A stretch of 64,000 nucleotides of DNA from Cyanobacteria bacterium FACHB-471 (GCA_014695345.1 JACJOC010000115.1:62001-126000), one strand, 5' to 3'; numbered from the stretch's first letter, positions 36,337 through 46,941 are shown. The notes: generated from the sequence alone by a model not told the origin. Made by a program: numbers and translations.

Positions 36337-37216
36337 GCGGGGCAAAAAACCGGAGTAGCTCCTCGGTCACTGCATCAGGAGCCTCTTCGGGTAAGAAATG
36401 TCCGCAGTCCAATGTCTTGCTCTCGACCTGTCGAGCATACTTGCGCCATACCTCAGGAACATCATAAGTGCGATGCACAAACCCTTTGGCGCCCCACAAC
36501 ACCAGCAGTGGGCACTGGATCTGCTGGGTCAAGTCTTGTCGGTCATGCTCAAGGTCAATGCTGGCAGCCGCACGATAGTCTTCACACGAAGCATGAATGG
36601 CATCGGGTTGACTAAAGCAGCGCAAATATTCAGCCATTGCTTCATCAGCAAACACGGTGCCTGGGGCACTCCACCGCTTTAACTTTTCGGTGAGGTAGTA
36701 AACCGGGTCAGCACCGATCAAGCGCTCTGGCAGACCATCGGGCTGAATCAGGAAAAACCAATGATAGTATCCGGTTGCAAAGTGCTGGTCTGTAGTTGCA
36801 TACATGTGATACGTCGGAACAATATCCATCACGCAAGCTCTGAGAACCTTCTCAGGATGGTCGAGTGCCAGGCGATGGGTGACTCTGGCTCCGCGATCGT
36901 GACCTGCAACAAAAAAGGTTGGATGATCAAAATAAGCCATTACTTCGACCAAGTCGCCTACCATTGCTCGCTTTGAATAGGGAAAGTGATCGGCTGTAGT
37001 GGTTGGTTTGGAGCTGTCTCCATAGCCACGTAAGTCAGGGCAAATGACGTGGAAATGTTGGGCTAAATGAGGTGCAACGTTGTGCCACATGACATGGGTT
37101 TGAGGATAGCCATGTAACAGCAACAGCGGAGTGCCTGTTCCACTATGAACTAAATGGATTTCCGCTCCAGTCGTTTGCACTTTGAGGGTATCAAAGGCTT
37201 GTGTGAAGAGTCTCAT
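36263..37216 (-). CDS. Haloacetate/fluoroacetate dehalogenase-like alpha/beta hydrolase
   Basis: About 317 aa from the ATG at 37216; upstream starts at 37231 and 37273 are in frame. The nucleophile elbow is FVAGHDRGARVTHRLALDHP, with Asp as nucleophile and the two Arg residues that bind the carboxylate in fluoroacetate dehalogenases. GYYHWFFLIQP supplies the His-Trp halide contact, DPVYYLTEKL a Tyr, and LDCGHFLPEEAPD the catalytic His. A real dehalogenase or epoxide-hydrolase-like role is plausible. The last ~25 residues after LRFFAPP are encoded antisense to the TIR gene and look like an added tail. Confidence 0.82.
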   Translation of the reverse strand: MRLFTQAFDTLKVQTTGAEIHLVHSGTGTPLLLLHGYPQTHVMWHNVAPHLAQHFHVICPDLRGYGDSSKPTTTADHFPYSKRAMVGDLVEVMAYFDHPTFFVAGHDRGARVTHRLALDHPEKVLRACVMDIVPTYHMYATTDQHFATGYYHWFFLIQPDGLPERLIGADPVYYLTEKLKRWSAPGTVFADEAMAEYLRCFSQPDAIHASCEDYRAAASIDLEHDRQDLTQQIQCPLLVLWGAKGFVHRTYDVPEVWRKYARQVESKTLDCGHFLPEEAPDAVTEELLRFFAPPTSSATDRQSSVDTNHSEAAHRFL

Positions 37217-37431
37217 ATTACGACACTCCATACTGAGCACAGTTTGCTCAACACTAGCACGAGGGCAGTGCAATGAATTCTCTGGGGGCGATCGCTCCCA
37301 CTAGCTCAAGATTGAGTCAATCAGTTTGCTTAGAACGGCAATAAACACCCGTTACGGTTTCAATTTAGGAAAGAGGCGTGAAAATGATGGTACAAACTCA
37401 AACATGCAGGATTTTATCGTTCATCGTTCTA

Positions 37432-37459
37432 TATCCTTCATCCCTCATCCCTCATTCCT
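37432..37459. repeat. Heptanucleotide repeat ending exactly at the start codon of the AAA-WD40 gene
   Basis: Four heptamers (TATCCTT, CATCCCT, CATCCCT, CATTCCT), the reverse complement of the GGATGAR family, abut the ATG at 37460. No Shine-Dalgarno sequence is present in this leader. Confidence 0.9.
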
Positions 37460-40400
37460 ATGCCCCCCTCCTACGAATACCAAGTTGGCGGCAGTCTCCC
37501 CGCAGATGCACCGACCTATGTGACCCGACAGGCAGACTGGGACTTGTGTGACGGCTTAAAGGCTGGCGAGTTTTGCTATGTGCTGAACTCGCGACAGATG
37601 GGTAAGTCAAGCCTGCGGGTGCAGACGATGAAGCGGCTCCAGGCGGATGGACTGGCGTGTGCGGCGATCGACATTACGGCGATCGGGGGGCAGGAGGTGA
37701 CTCCGCACCAGTGGTATGCAGGGGTGATTCGCAACCTGGTGAGAAGCTTTGGACTGACGCAAAAGTTGGATTTGCGGGGGTGGCTACGGGAGCGGGAATT
37801 TCTCACACCTGTGCAGCGGTTAGGCGAATTTGTGGAAGAGGTGCTGCTGGTGGAGGTGGCGCAGCAGATTGTGATTTTTGTGGATGAGATTGATAGCGTC
37901 CTCAGCCTGAATTTTCCGATTGACGATTTCTTTGCCTTTATTCGCTCTTGCTATAACCGTCGGGTCGATCAGCCAATCTACAAGCGGCTGGTGTTTGCGC
38001 TGATGGGCGTGGCGACTCCCTCTGACCTGATCCGTGACAAGAGCCGCACTCCCTTTAATATTGGGCGGGCGATCGCCCTCTGCGGTTTCCAACTGCAAGA
38101 AGCGATGCCGCTGACTCGGGGGCTAGAGCAGAAGACCAGTAACCCCGAAGCGTTGCTCAGCGCCATTCTAAACTGGACAGGCGGACAGCCGTTTCTCACC
38201 CAAAAGCTATGTAAGTTTGCGCTGAATCGCCCTGACCCGATCGCCCCTGGCAATGAGTCTGCCTGGGTAGAAGCGCTGGTACGATCGCACGTCCTGGAAA
38301 ACTGGGAATCGCAGGACGAACCGGAGCATTTAAGAACGATTCGCGATCGCATTCTCCGGGATCAACGCCGCGCTAGTCGGCTGCTGGGGCTGCACCAGCA
38401 AATTTTGCAGCGGGGCGAACTGGACGCAGACGACAGCCCCGACCAGCTAGAGCTACGCCTGACCGGAATCGCCTACGAACACCAGGGCAAGCTCAAGGTC
38501 TATAACCGCATCTACGCTACCGTGTTTGACCTGCGCTGGACAGAAAAGGAACTGGGGCATCTGCGACCGTATAGGGAGGCGATCGCCGCCTGGCTCGCCA
38601 GCGACCAGCAGGACGAGTCGCGCCTACTGCGGGGACAGGCGCTCGTGGATGCTCAGCGCTGGGCTGCCGACAAAAACCTCAGCCAGCAAGACTTCCTGTT
38701 TCTCACTGCCAGCCGCGAACGGGATATGCAGGAGGTACAGGTGGCGCTGGCGGCAGAACGACAGGCCAACCAGATTCTTAAAGAGGCAGAGCAGCGGGCA
38801 AAGCGGACGATTCGGCGGGGGGTGATTGGGCTAGCGGGAATCTCGGCAGTGGCGATTGCTCTGATTATTTGGGCAGGTTTTGCTTTTAATAATGCCAATC
38901 GCCGAATTGCAATTGCTCAACAAGCTGTCAGCAATGCAGAAGACAAAGCTCAACAGGCTGAAGCTGAACAAGAGCGAATGCAGGAAGAAAACTATGTTGC
39001 CGAGCAAGAGACCGAAGCAGCAAGACAAAATTTGCTGAAGGAACGGGCTGAAAGCAATCGACTCAACCAGGCAAATCGAGAAGCCCAACAGCAGATTCGT
39101 CTAGCTAATCTACAGTCAGAAACAGCCCAGACTGCGGTTCAAAAAGCCAGAGCAGAGCAGACTACCGCTCAGATCGCAGCCAATAATGCTAGACAGCAGC
39201 AAGAAGCCGCACAGGTCGCAGCACAGGTCGCACAGCGGCAAAACCAGGAGGCACGGCGACAACAGCAGGAAACAGAAACCACGACGCAGATAGAGCGTAA
39301 CAGTGTCAGTGCTCTAAATCAATTTGAACGGGGGCAGGAAATTGAGGGATTGTTACTGGCAATGGAGACAGGCGAGGAACTTGCAGAAGCTTCTATTGAC
39401 GAGCGGTCTCTGTCCCAATTCTCCGTCAGTCCTATCTCCGCACTTCAGCAAATTCTATATACCATTCGTGAGCGCAATCAGTTCTCTGGACACCAAGGTT
39501 GGGTCTTAGGCGTTAGCTTTAACCCCAGTGGGGAAACCCTTGTTACCGCCTCAGAAGATCGTACCGCTCGATTGTGGAATCTCCAAGGTGAACTACTTCA
39601 GGAGTTCTCTGGACATCGGAGCATTGTTAGAGGTATTAGCTTTAGCCCTGACGGAGAGACTTTCGCTACTGCCTCATACGACGATACTGCACGGCTGTGG
39701 AATCTCCAGGGTGAGCTGCTCCAAGAGTTCTCTGGACATCGAGGGGGAATTTATAATGTCAGCTTTAGCCCTGACGGAGAAACTCTTGCTACTGCTTCAA
39801 ATGATAATACCGCTCGATTGTGGAATCTCCGAGGTGAACTGCTTCAGGAGTTCTCTGGACATCAGGATGGGGTCTGGAGCGTCAGCTTTAGCCCTGACGG
39901 AGAAACTCTTGCTACTGCTTCAAGTGACGGCACTGCACGATTGTGGAATCTCCAAGGTGAACTGCTTCAGGAGTTCTCTGGACATCAGGACACTGTCTAT
40001 AGCATCAGCTTTAGCCCTGACGGAGAAACTCTTGCTACTGCTTCAGAAGACCGTACTGCACGATTGTGGAATCTCCAAGGTGAGCCGCTGGAGCAATTCG
40101 CTGGACATCAGGGCGGTGTCTCGAGCGTCAGCTTTAGCCCTGACGGAGAAACTCTTGCTACTGCTTCAAGTGACGGCACTGCACGATTGTGGAATCTCCG
40201 AGGTGAACTGCTTCAGGAGTTCTCTAGACATCAGGGCGGTGTCTTGAGCGTCAGCTTTAGCCCTGACGGAGAAACTCTTGCTACTGCTTCAGAAGACCGT
40301 ACTGCACGATTGTGGAATCTCCAGGGTGAACTGCTTCAGGAGTTCTCCGGACGTCAGAACTGGATCAAAAGCGCCAGCTTTAGCCCTGATGGAGAAATTC

Positions 40401-41995
40401 TTGCCACGGCCTCAGATAATGGCACCGCAAGACTATGGAATCTTCAGGGTGAGTTGCTTCAGGAGTTCTCTGGACATCAGGGTGACATTTGGAGCATCAG
40501 CTTCAGCCCTGACGGAGAAACCCTTGCTACTGCTTCAAATGATAATACCGCCCGATTGTGGACTCTCCAGGGTGAGTTGCTTCAGGAGTTCTCTGGACAT
40601 CAGGGTGACATTTGGAGCATCAGCTTTAGCCCTGACGGAGAAACTCTTGCTACTGCTTCAAGTGACGGCACTGCACGATTGTGGAATCTCCAGGGTGAAC
40701 TGCTTCAGGAGTTCTCTGGACATCAGGACTGGATCAGAAGCGCTAGCTTTAGCCCTGATGGAGAAATTCTTGCCACGGCCTCAGATGATGGCACCGCAAG
40801 ACTATGGAATCTTCAGGGTGAGTTGCTTCAAGAGTTCTTTGGACATCAGAGTTTTATCTTAGGTGTCAGCTTTAGCCCTGACGGAAAGACTCTTGCTACT
40901 GCTTCATACGATCGCACTGCACGGCTATGGAATCTCCAAGGTGAACTGCTTCAGGAGTTCTCTGGACATCAGGGCAGCGTTTTGAGCGTCAGCTTCAGTC
41001 CTGATGGAAAAACTCTTGCCACTGCTTCCCAGGACGGTATCGTACGACTGTGGAATCTCCAAGGTGAACTGCTTCAGGAGTTCTCTGGACATCAGGGCAG
41101 CGTTTTAAGCGTCAGCTTCAGTTCTGATGGAAAAACCCTCACTACTACCTCTGAGGACGGCACTGTACGGCTGTGGACTATAGCCACTGACCTGAATGAT
41201 TTGCTGGAATATGGCTGCAACTGGTTAGAAGACTACCTGATACTCAGACCACAAATTCTGCAAAACTTAGAAGTTTGCCATACCCCACCTCGACTTGCCG
41301 CCGCCGCCCCTCATCTCGTTGAGCAAGGTGAAGCACTCGCTAGGGCAGGAGACATAGACGGCGCATCAGAAGATTTCCGCACTGCTGTGGAATGGAATCC
41401 GAATATAATCATTTCTAATCCAGAGGATAGAGCAACTGCTCTGGCTTTAGTCGCAGAAGGAGAGCAATTAGCCTCCAATGTAGAGATCGAGGAGGCAACA
41501 GCTAAACTACAGCAAGCACAGCAGCTAGACCCCAGCCTTAATCTTAACGTTAGTGAAATCGTTATGCGATTGGCGTCCCCTGCCCTACTTGCCCTAATTG
41601 ATCAAGGCAGTACTTTAGCTCGACAAGGTAACATTCAAGCCGCGATCGCCAAATTTCAACAGGCAACAGCAATTAACCCAGCCTATGAAATTCCTGCTGA
41701 TGATTGGAATACGCTCTGTCGACGGGGCAGTCTGTACGGACAGGCGACCCAGGTGCTTGATGCTTGTGAAACAGCCGTATCGCTAGCTCCTGACAACGGA
41801 GGATTTCGAGACAGTCGTGGACTGGCTAGAGCTTTGACGGGTGATATCGAAGGAGCGATCGCAGACTTCCAAACATTCATCACCTGGACTGATAATGAGG
41901 AACAGAAAGCCCGACGACAAGGATGGATTGATGCTTTGAGAGCAGGGGAAAATCCTTTTACACTGGGAGAGCTTAAGTCTCTACTTAGAGAATAG
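37460..41995 (+). CDS. AAA-like NTPase with TM segment, coiled coil and 14 WD40 repeats
   Basis: A 1511-aa protein. Residues 1-350 are an AAA_35-type NTPase with Walker [11 protein letters not shown] (K49) and Walker [13 protein letters not shown] (D142-E143), the same family as in the TIR gene 1.1 kb away. A winged-helix-like region follows, then one TM helix (~455-477, [20 protein letters not shown]), a long Ala/Gln/Glu coiled coil (~480-640), and fourteen WD40 units (from residue 675), enough for two seven-bladed propellers. The C-terminus (~1240-1511) has TPR-like helices. It resembles STAND-like signalling scaffolds of multicellular bacteria. Target unknown. Confidence 0.9.
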   Translation: MPPSYEYQVGGSLPADAPTYVTRQADWDLCDGLKAGEFCYVLNSRQMGKSSLRVQTMKRLQADGLACAAIDITAIGGQEVTPHQWYAGVIRNLVRSFGLTQKLDLRGWLREREFLTPVQRLGEFVEEVLLVEVAQQIVIFVDEIDSVLSLNFPIDDFFAFIRSCYNRRVDQPIYKRLVFALMGVATPSDLIRDKSRTPFNIGRAIALCGFQLQEAMPLTRGLEQKTSNPEALLSAILNWTGGQPFLTQKLCKFALNRPDPIAPGNESAWVEALVRSHVLENWESQDEPEHLRTIRDRILRDQRRASRLLGLHQQILQRGELDADDSPDQLELRLTGIAYEHQGKLKVYNRIYATVFDLRWTEKELGHLRPYREAIAAWLASDQQDESRLLRGQALVDAQRWAADKNLSQQDFLFLTASRERDMQEVQVALAAERQANQILKEAEQRAKRTIRRGVIGLAGISAVAIALIIWAGFAFNNANRRIAIAQQAVSNAEDKAQQAEAEQERMQEENYVAEQETEAARQNLLKERAESNRLNQANREAQQQIRLANLQSETAQTAVQKARAEQTTAQIAANNARQQQEAAQVAAQVAQRQNQEARRQQQETETTTQIERNSVSALNQFERGQEIEGLLLAMETGEELAEASIDERSLSQFSVSPISALQQILYTIRERNQFSGHQGWVLGVSFNPSGETLVTASEDRTARLWNLQGELLQEFSGHRSIVRGISFSPDGETFATASYDDTARLWNLQGELLQEFSGHRGGIYNVSFSPDGETLATASNDNTARLWNLRGELLQEFSGHQDGVWSVSFSPDGETLATASSDGTARLWNLQGELLQEFSGHQDTVYSISFSPDGETLATASEDRTARLWNLQGEPLEQFAGHQGGVSSVSFSPDGETLATASSDGTARLWNLRGELLQEFSRHQGGVLSVSFSPDGETLATASEDRTARLWNLQGELLQEFSGRQNWIKSASFSPDGEILATASDNGTARLWNLQGELLQEFSGHQGDIWSISFSPDGETLATASNDNTARLWTLQGELLQEFSGHQGDIWSISFSPDGETLATASSDGTARLWNLQGELLQEFSGHQDWIRSASFSPDGEILATASDDGTARLWNLQGELLQEFFGHQSFILGVSFSPDGKTLATASYDRTARLWNLQGELLQEFSGHQGSVLSVSFSPDGKTLATASQDGIVRLWNLQGELLQEFSGHQGSVLSVSFSSDGKTLTTTSEDGTVRLWTIATDLNDLLEYGCNWLEDYLILRPQILQNLEVCHTPPRLAAAAPHLVEQGEALARAGDIDGASEDFRTAVEWNPNIIISNPEDRATALALVAEGEQLASNVEIEEATAKLQQAQQLDPSLNLNVSEIVMRLASPALLALIDQGSTLARQGNIQAAIAKFQQATAINPAYEIPADDWNTLCRRGSLYGQATQVLDACETAVSLAPDNGGFRDSRGLARALTGDIEGAIADFQTFITWTDNEEQKARRQGWIDALRAGENPFTLGELKSLLRE
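39482..41203 (+). repeat. Fourteen 123-bp coding repeats (WD40 units)
   Basis: Each 41-residue unit has the form [20 protein letters not shown] [21 protein letters not shown]. DNA identity between units is very high, including synonymous positions, showing recent duplication or gene conversion. Because 123 is a multiple of three, the other frames are also long and open, without being genes. Confidence 0.95.
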
Positions 41996-42010
41996 GGATG
42001 AGGGATGAAG
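41996..42010. repeat. Heptanucleotide repeat starting right after the AAA-WD40 stop codon
   Basis: GGATGAG and GGATGAA follow the TAG stop directly. They are in inverted orientation relative to the array that ends at the start codon (37432-37459). Confidence 0.85.
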
Positions 42011-42096
42011 GGGCGATCGCTCTCCCTTTCTCACCTTTGTGTAAAGCAGACTCCACCCAAAACAAGAAACCCCTCTCCACAAAAAGAGTGGGGGCA

Positions 42097-42129
42097 AGAT
42101 CTGCGGCTTCTTCGAGAAGTCGCAGATCT
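42097..42129. repeat. Inverted repeat downstream of treY, paired with 45065-45097
   Basis: AGATCTGCGGCTTCTT and its near-complement AAGTCGCAGATCT form a hairpin of about 14 bp. An almost identical element lies on the other side of treY. On the minus strand it may terminate the treY transcript. Confidence 0.75.
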
Positions 42130-42205
42130 AATAGCGAAAGGCGATCGCCCGTTCCCTTTCATCCCTCCATCCCTACTTAATCCTTTGAACCTGCGTCAAA
42201 AAGGT

Positions 42206-44998
42206 TTAACCAATCATCAGCGCAACAGGGAAGTGCTTGAGGGCTTCCCCAACGGGTAAGCTTACGTGAGCTTGGAGGGACTGATCAGAAATTGCGTCTT
42301 TCCAACTGGAAGCTAGTCCAGCAGGCAATTCAATGGCAGTATCAGCCCAGATTTGTTCGCCTAACGGCAACTGACCTGCTTCAAGCAAGCCTGTGAGGAA
42401 GCGGGGAGCAATGGCGATCGCTGTCTTCCCTTCAAAGCTGCGGGCAAAGGCGATGACGTGGTCTTTGAACTTACCAGTGACGGTTAGCGGCTGATAGTCT
42501 CCTTGCTCAAACAGTGCCCGATGTACCTTTCTTGCTTGCAGAACTTTGAAAGTTAGGAATAGTTTGATCCGACCGTCTGTTCTCGTCTCAAGCAAACTGT
42601 TGATGAGTGACAGACTGTCTTTTTCAATTCCGGTTTTTAGCTCGTGCAGGCAAGAAATTCGCTGGTCGTAGTCAACCGGACGGCGGTTATCCGGGTCAAC
42701 CAAACTCAAATCCCAAAATTCGGTTCCCTGATACAAATCGGGCACACCAGGAGCCGTATTTTTGAGCAAAACTTGGGAGAGAGAATTGAAAATGCCATAG
42801 TCTGCAATCCGCTTTTGGAAAGGCAAGAACTCCTGCAAAAAGTCATTTCCTTTATCCGGATCTAAAACCTGTTCGACAAATTTCAGATAGCCCTCCTCGT
42901 ACTCAGAGTCAGGACGTAGCCAGGCGGTGTGAACTTTAGCTTCTCTCACTGCTTTGATCACGTAATCCTTGATTCGAGTTGTGAAGGTAGCGCGATCGCT
43001 ATTCTGATCAAACGGGAAAGCTCCTAACAGCGTTTGATAGAGAAAGTACTCATCATTCGCACTAGGAATCACTCTCTCGTCAGTTTGCAGCTTCTTCGAC
43101 TGGTTGATCTCACTCCAGCGCATCGCCTGTCGTTCCCACTCTTCGGGGATCTCAGAAATGATGTTGAGGCGCGATCGCATATCTTCACCCCGCTTTGTAT
43201 CATGAGTCGCTGTAGCACTCATGGAATGTTTCCAGTACTCATTTCTGCGTTGATTAAACTCATGAAATGCAGGTAGCGAAATACCAAACTGCCCCGGATT
43301 TCCACCCACTTCATTCAGGGATAGCAATCGGCTGTAAACATATAGCAGCGTATCTTCAACCCCTTTTGCCATGAGTGGACCAGTTAACTGCTGGAATCTC
43401 ATGACAAAATGTAGCCACTCTTCTTGTTGAGCTTGAGTAAGAAATTCGTCATACTCTAACAGCAGCAGTTTTCTAATAAAGTCCAGTTCATTGGGCAACA
43501 AAGGAACATTTTCTTTGGCTGCTTCAATCACCTGATTGACCTGCTTTCGATCTGACTCCGTGAGGCCTTGAGGATTAATATAGGTTCGATACACCGGAAA
43601 CAGTGCCAACACTTCTACCAATGCCCTTTGCAGTCCGTTTAAGGTAAAGTCGCTGCCTTGCCGAGTTTGCCCTGCAACTCGCTTTAAACTCAGCGCTAGA
43701 TTCTCCAAATCTCCAGCTAAGTTTCTCTCGATAATTAGTTTCTTTTTCTCGACAACGAGTTGCTTGTAGGGCTGATTGGATTCAGTGAATCGAGTATAGA
43801 TTTTCTGCAATCGCTGCTCTGTTTCACGCCGACAAAACACGCCATTGACGTAGTTCATGAAGTCATAACCGCTGGTTCCCTCAATCGGCCAGATGTCAGA
43901 CAAATCTTCTTCAAGTTCAAGAATTTTCTCAACCGTGATGTAAACATCACCCATCTTTTCTCTGAGCCGCTCCAGATATTGACCTGGATCGTACAGTCCA
44001 TCAATGTGGTCGATTCGGAGTCCGGTAATCTTTCCCTCTTCGACTAATTGACCAATCAGGGAATGGGTCTTGTGAAACACTTTGGGCTCTTCAACTTTTA
44101 GAGAAATCAACTCGTTGACGGTAAAGAATCTGCGGTAGTTAATTTCTTCTGCGCCCACTTTCCAAAAAGCAAGACGATAAAACTGTTCAGACAGTAAATG
44201 ATCGAGCAGATTGAAGCTTTCGGGATTTCCTTTTTGCCCATTAAAGAATTCTACGTTGCTATTTACAAATTCTTTAACGTCCTGATTTTGATTGTAGAGT
44301 TCCCAGAGCAAGCGTTTGACAAATTCAACTTGGTCGTAACGCTCTTTGCCTTTTGCTTCAGTTGGAATATTTTTGACAATGTAGAGAATGCCGAGCAGTT
44401 TGACAAAATCAGGATGATGTCTACCCAGTGATCGCGCCAATCCACCTAAATTTTGTGTAATAAATCGAGCGTAAGATTCAACTCGAACGGGTAATTTTAA
44501 GCTGTAATAATTAACGGTCAAACCTGTTTCATCATAGCCAAGCTGAATCTCACCGTTTTCCAAGCATCGCCCGTAAAAGTTTCCTAGCAGCGGTGCAAGT
44601 ACCCGTCCTCGAATGTCTTCGTAGGAATGGTTCCATTCAATATCAAAGAAATCAAAAGATTCAGAGTCAGGACCATTCTCCAGGACATCCATCAAAAGCT
44701 TGTTTTGAGTGTCGTAGGCCATGTGATTGGGCACAATGTCCTGAAGCCAACCTATCTCATGCTTTTGAAGTTCGTCAACTAGCGTCTCAAATTCTTCCTG
44801 TGTACCCAATTCGGGGTTAATTTGCGTTGGGTCAACAATATCGTAACCGTGAGTACTGCCTGCTCTAGCTTTGAAAATAGGCGAAGCATAGAGGTCAGAA
44901 ATTCCAAGATCTGCTAGATAAGCAACAATCTGTTTTGCTGCCTCAAAGGGAAATCCTGCATGAAATTGAATTCGGTAAGTAGAGGCTGGAATTCTCAT
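42206..44998 (-). CDS. treY: Maltooligosyl trehalose synthase
   Basis: TreY isomerises the reducing-end alpha-1,4 bond of maltodextrins to the alpha,alpha-1,1 bond of trehalose. From ATG 44998 the protein is 930 aa, beginning MRIPASTYRIQFHAGFPF; an ATG 17 codons upstream is possible. Signatures are YASPIFKARAGSTHGYDIVD, QDIVPNHMAYD, GLRIDHIDGLYDPGQYLERL, MAKGVEDTLLYVYSRL-like KGVEDTLLYVYSRLLSLNEV, and TATHDTKRGEDMRSRL. It lies 69-120 bp downstream of treZ in the same direction, the usual pairing for trehalose made from glycogen under desiccation or salt stress. Confidence 0.96.
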   Translation of the reverse strand: MRIPASTYRIQFHAGFPFEAAKQIVAYLADLGISDLYASPIFKARAGSTHGYDIVDPTQINPELGTQEEFETLVDELQKHEIGWLQDIVPNHMAYDTQNKLLMDVLENGPDSESFDFFDIEWNHSYEDIRGRVLAPLLGNFYGRCLENGEIQLGYDETGLTVNYYSLKLPVRVESYARFITQNLGGLARSLGRHHPDFVKLLGILYIVKNIPTEAKGKERYDQVEFVKRLLWELYNQNQDVKEFVNSNVEFFNGQKGNPESFNLLDHLLSEQFYRLAFWKVGAEEINYRRFFTVNELISLKVEEPKVFHKTHSLIGQLVEEGKITGLRIDHIDGLYDPGQYLERLREKMGDVYITVEKILELEEDLSDIWPIEGTSGYDFMNYVNGVFCRRETEQRLQKIYTRFTESNQPYKQLVVEKKKLIIERNLAGDLENLALSLKRVAGQTRQGSDFTLNGLQRALVEVLALFPVYRTYINPQGLTESDRKQVNQVIEAAKENVPLLPNELDFIRKLLLLEYDEFLTQAQQEEWLHFVMRFQQLTGPLMAKGVEDTLLYVYSRLLSLNEVGGNPGQFGISLPAFHEFNQRRNEYWKHSMSATATHDTKRGEDMRSRLNIISEIPEEWERQAMRWSEINQSKKLQTDERVIPSANDEYFLYQTLLGAFPFDQNSDRATFTTRIKDYVIKAVREAKVHTAWLRPDSEYEEGYLKFVEQVLDPDKGNDFLQEFLPFQKRIADYGIFNSLSQVLLKNTAPGVPDLYQGTEFWDLSLVDPDNRRPVDYDQRISCLHELKTGIEKDSLSLINSLLETRTDGRIKLFLTFKVLQARKVHRALFEQGDYQPLTVTGKFKDHVIAFARSFEGKTAIAIAPRFLTGLLEAGQLPLGEQIWADTAIELPAGLASSWKDAISDQSLQAHVSLPVGEALKHFPVALMIG

Positions 44999-45064
44999 TT
45001 TTAGGTTAGGAAGAGATAAGTTAGAATTTGACGCTAAGTTGAACATCAATAGACTTAGGATTTT

Positions 45065-45097
45065 AGATCTGCAACTTCTTTAAGAAGCCGCAGATCT
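45065..45097. repeat. Inverted repeat between treZ and treY
   Basis: AGATCTGCAACTTCTT / AAGAAGCCGCAGATCT form a stem of about 14 bp. It shares sequence with the element at 42097. In the treZ-treY transcript it may act as an intercistronic stem or attenuator. Confidence 0.75.
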
Positions 45098-45117
45098 GAC
45101 ACTTCACCCCAATCTAT

Positions 45118-46941
45118 TTAAGCCTGATAAACGGCAAAACTTTGAGCTGGGATCGATAACGATGAATCAGATTTAGATGCCAAACTATCTGGCAAAGACG
45201 CACCCGAACCCATCCACTTTTGATCAGCAGAGTCTAATATTTTTTGCCAATTGTCATTGGGTAAATCTGTATTAAAACCTACCGCTTCATTGTTGAAATT
45301 CAGAATGCAAAATAGCTTGCTGCTATCCTGCCAGCGATGTAAAAACAGTAGCTTGTTTTCCTCTTGCACCGTAGCTTCTAAGTTTTGCTTATCGAGGTTC
45401 TTTAGCGCAGGAATAGTGCGGCGTAGATGAATTAGATGTTGATAAAGATCCCGTAAGGCTTTGTGCTTTCCTTTCTTTTGCTGTTCCCATTTCAACTGAG
45501 ATTGCTTAAAGGTTTCAGGACTTTGAGGATCGGAGTATTCTCCTTCTAAATGGAATGCCGAGAATTCCCGTTTTCTGCCTTCTCTGACTGCCTCAACCAG
45601 GTCTGGATCAGTGTGGCTCACAAAATACAGGAAAGGAGATTCCTCGCCGTACTCTTCACCCATAAACAGCATCGGAATGTTTGGGGAAAGCAATAGGGCA
45701 CCTGCCGCCAGTTTTAACGCTTCAAAGGAAACCAGTGTGGAGAGGCGATCGCCCAACATCCGATTCCCAACTTGGTCATGATTTTGGGTGCAAATCACAA
45801 ACTGATAGCCAGGGCGATCGCTAGCATCGCTGCCGTGATAACGTTTGCGTTCAGCAGCATATTGCCAGTCATAAACAAAGCTATTTTTGTATGCCTTTGC
45901 CAACTGTTCACAAGTGCCAAAGTCCTGGTAATAGCCGATTTGCTCTCCTGTTAACAAGGTATGCAAACAGTGATGAAAGTCATCGCTCCACTGAGCATCC
46001 ATGCCGTGACCACCAACTTCAGGTTCGCGAATCACGCGCACATCATTCAAATCACTTTCCGCAATCAGGTAAAACTTGCGCCCCACTTGTTTGGATAGAG
46101 CGGCTACATCATCGGCTAATTCCTTGAGGAAATGTTTTGCCCCTAAGTCGTAGATTGCATGAATCGCATCCAGCCGCAGCGCATCAAAATGAAATTGCTC
46201 AAACCAGTAAAGCGCATTCTCAATGAAGTAATTTCTCACCCCTTCGCTATGCGCATCATCGAAGTTAATCGCGCTGCCCCAGGGTGTTTTGTAAGTTTCA
46301 GTGAAGAAGGGCGCAAAGCTGCTGGTGTAGTTTCCTTCGGGACCAAAGTGGTTATAAACCACGTCCAAGATGACAGCAAATCCTTCTTGGTGACACGTGT
46401 TAATTAACTGCTTTAGACCGTCTGGACCACCATAGGAGTCTTGCACCGCAAAGGGATACACGCCGTCATAGCCCCAGTTGCGGCTACCGGGAAACTGAGC
46501 AACGGGCATAATTTCGATCGCATTGATGCCTAACTCTCGCAGTTCGCTAAGGCGAGAAGCGATCGCCTCAAAAGTACCCTCTGGTGTGAACGTGCCAACG
46601 TGCAGTTCATAAATCACCATTTCATCCAGCGGAATCCCTGACCAATCTTGATCTGTCCAGCTAAACGCTTGATGGTCAACCACTTCTGTCGGGCCATGTA
46701 CACCTTCCGGCTGAAATTGAGATGCTGGGTCGGGGCGATCGAATTCCCCTAAATCATAGAAGTAACGAGTTCCGGGCTGAACGTCCTCAGCCGTGACCTT
46801 CCAGTAGCCATGCTCACCGGGCTGCATTGGCAGGAGCTTTTCTGTGGGGGCAACTAGCTTCACCGCTACCTGATCTAGCAAAGGTGCCCAAAGCGTGAAT
46901 TCACAACGATTTCCATCCAGGTAACGAGCGCCAATCTTCAC
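45118..46941 (-). CDS. treZ: Malto-oligosyltrehalose trehalohydrolase
   Basis: TreZ releases trehalose from the maltooligosyl-trehalose made by TreY. The 607-aa protein has an N-terminal CBM48/E-set domain (FTLWAPLLDQVAVKLV, HGYWKVTAEDVQPGTRYFYD). The GH13 barrel follows: ELHVGTFTPEGTFEAIASRL, VILDVVYNHFGPEGNYTSSF, FHFDALRLDAIHAIYD (nucleophile Asp), LIAESDLND (acid/base Glu) and FVICTQNHDQVGNRM. Start MKIGARYLDGNRCEFTLW is typical. It is the first gene of the treZ-treY pair. No trehalase is seen in the window. Confidence 0.95.
   Translation of the reverse strand: MKIGARYLDGNRCEFTLWAPLLDQVAVKLVAPTEKLLPMQPGEHGYWKVTAEDVQPGTRYFYDLGEFDRPDPASQFQPEGVHGPTEVVDHQAFSWTDQDWSGIPLDEMVIYELHVGTFTPEGTFEAIASRLSELRELGINAIEIMPVAQFPGSRNWGYDGVYPFAVQDSYGGPDGLKQLINTCHQEGFAVILDVVYNHFGPEGNYTSSFAPFFTETYKTPWGSAINFDDAHSEGVRNYFIENALYWFEQFHFDALRLDAIHAIYDLGAKHFLKELADDVAALSKQVGRKFYLIAESDLNDVRVIREPEVGGHGMDAQWSDDFHHCLHTLLTGEQIGYYQDFGTCEQLAKAYKNSFVYDWQYAAERKRYHGSDASDRPGYQFVICTQNHDQVGNRMLGDRLSTLVSFEALKLAAGALLLSPNIPMLFMGEEYGEESPFLYFVSHTDPDLVEAVREGRKREFSAFHLEGEYSDPQSPETFKQSQLKWEQQKKGKHKALRDLYQHLIHLRRTIPALKNLDKQNLEATVQEENKLLFLHRWQDSSKLFCILNFNNEAVGFNTDLPNDNWQKILDSADQKWMGSGASLPDSLASKSDSSLSIPAQSFAVYQA

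Noticed and set aside
39528-40862. Long plus-strand frames (239 and 194 codons) inside the WD40 region
   Set aside because: They are out-of-frame readings of a repeat whose length is a multiple of three, which keeps all frames open.
37432-42010. Insertion sequence or composite transposon carrying the AAA-WD40 gene
   Set aside because: The heptamer flanks are inverted but there is no transposase and no target-site duplication that I can see; kept only as an observation.
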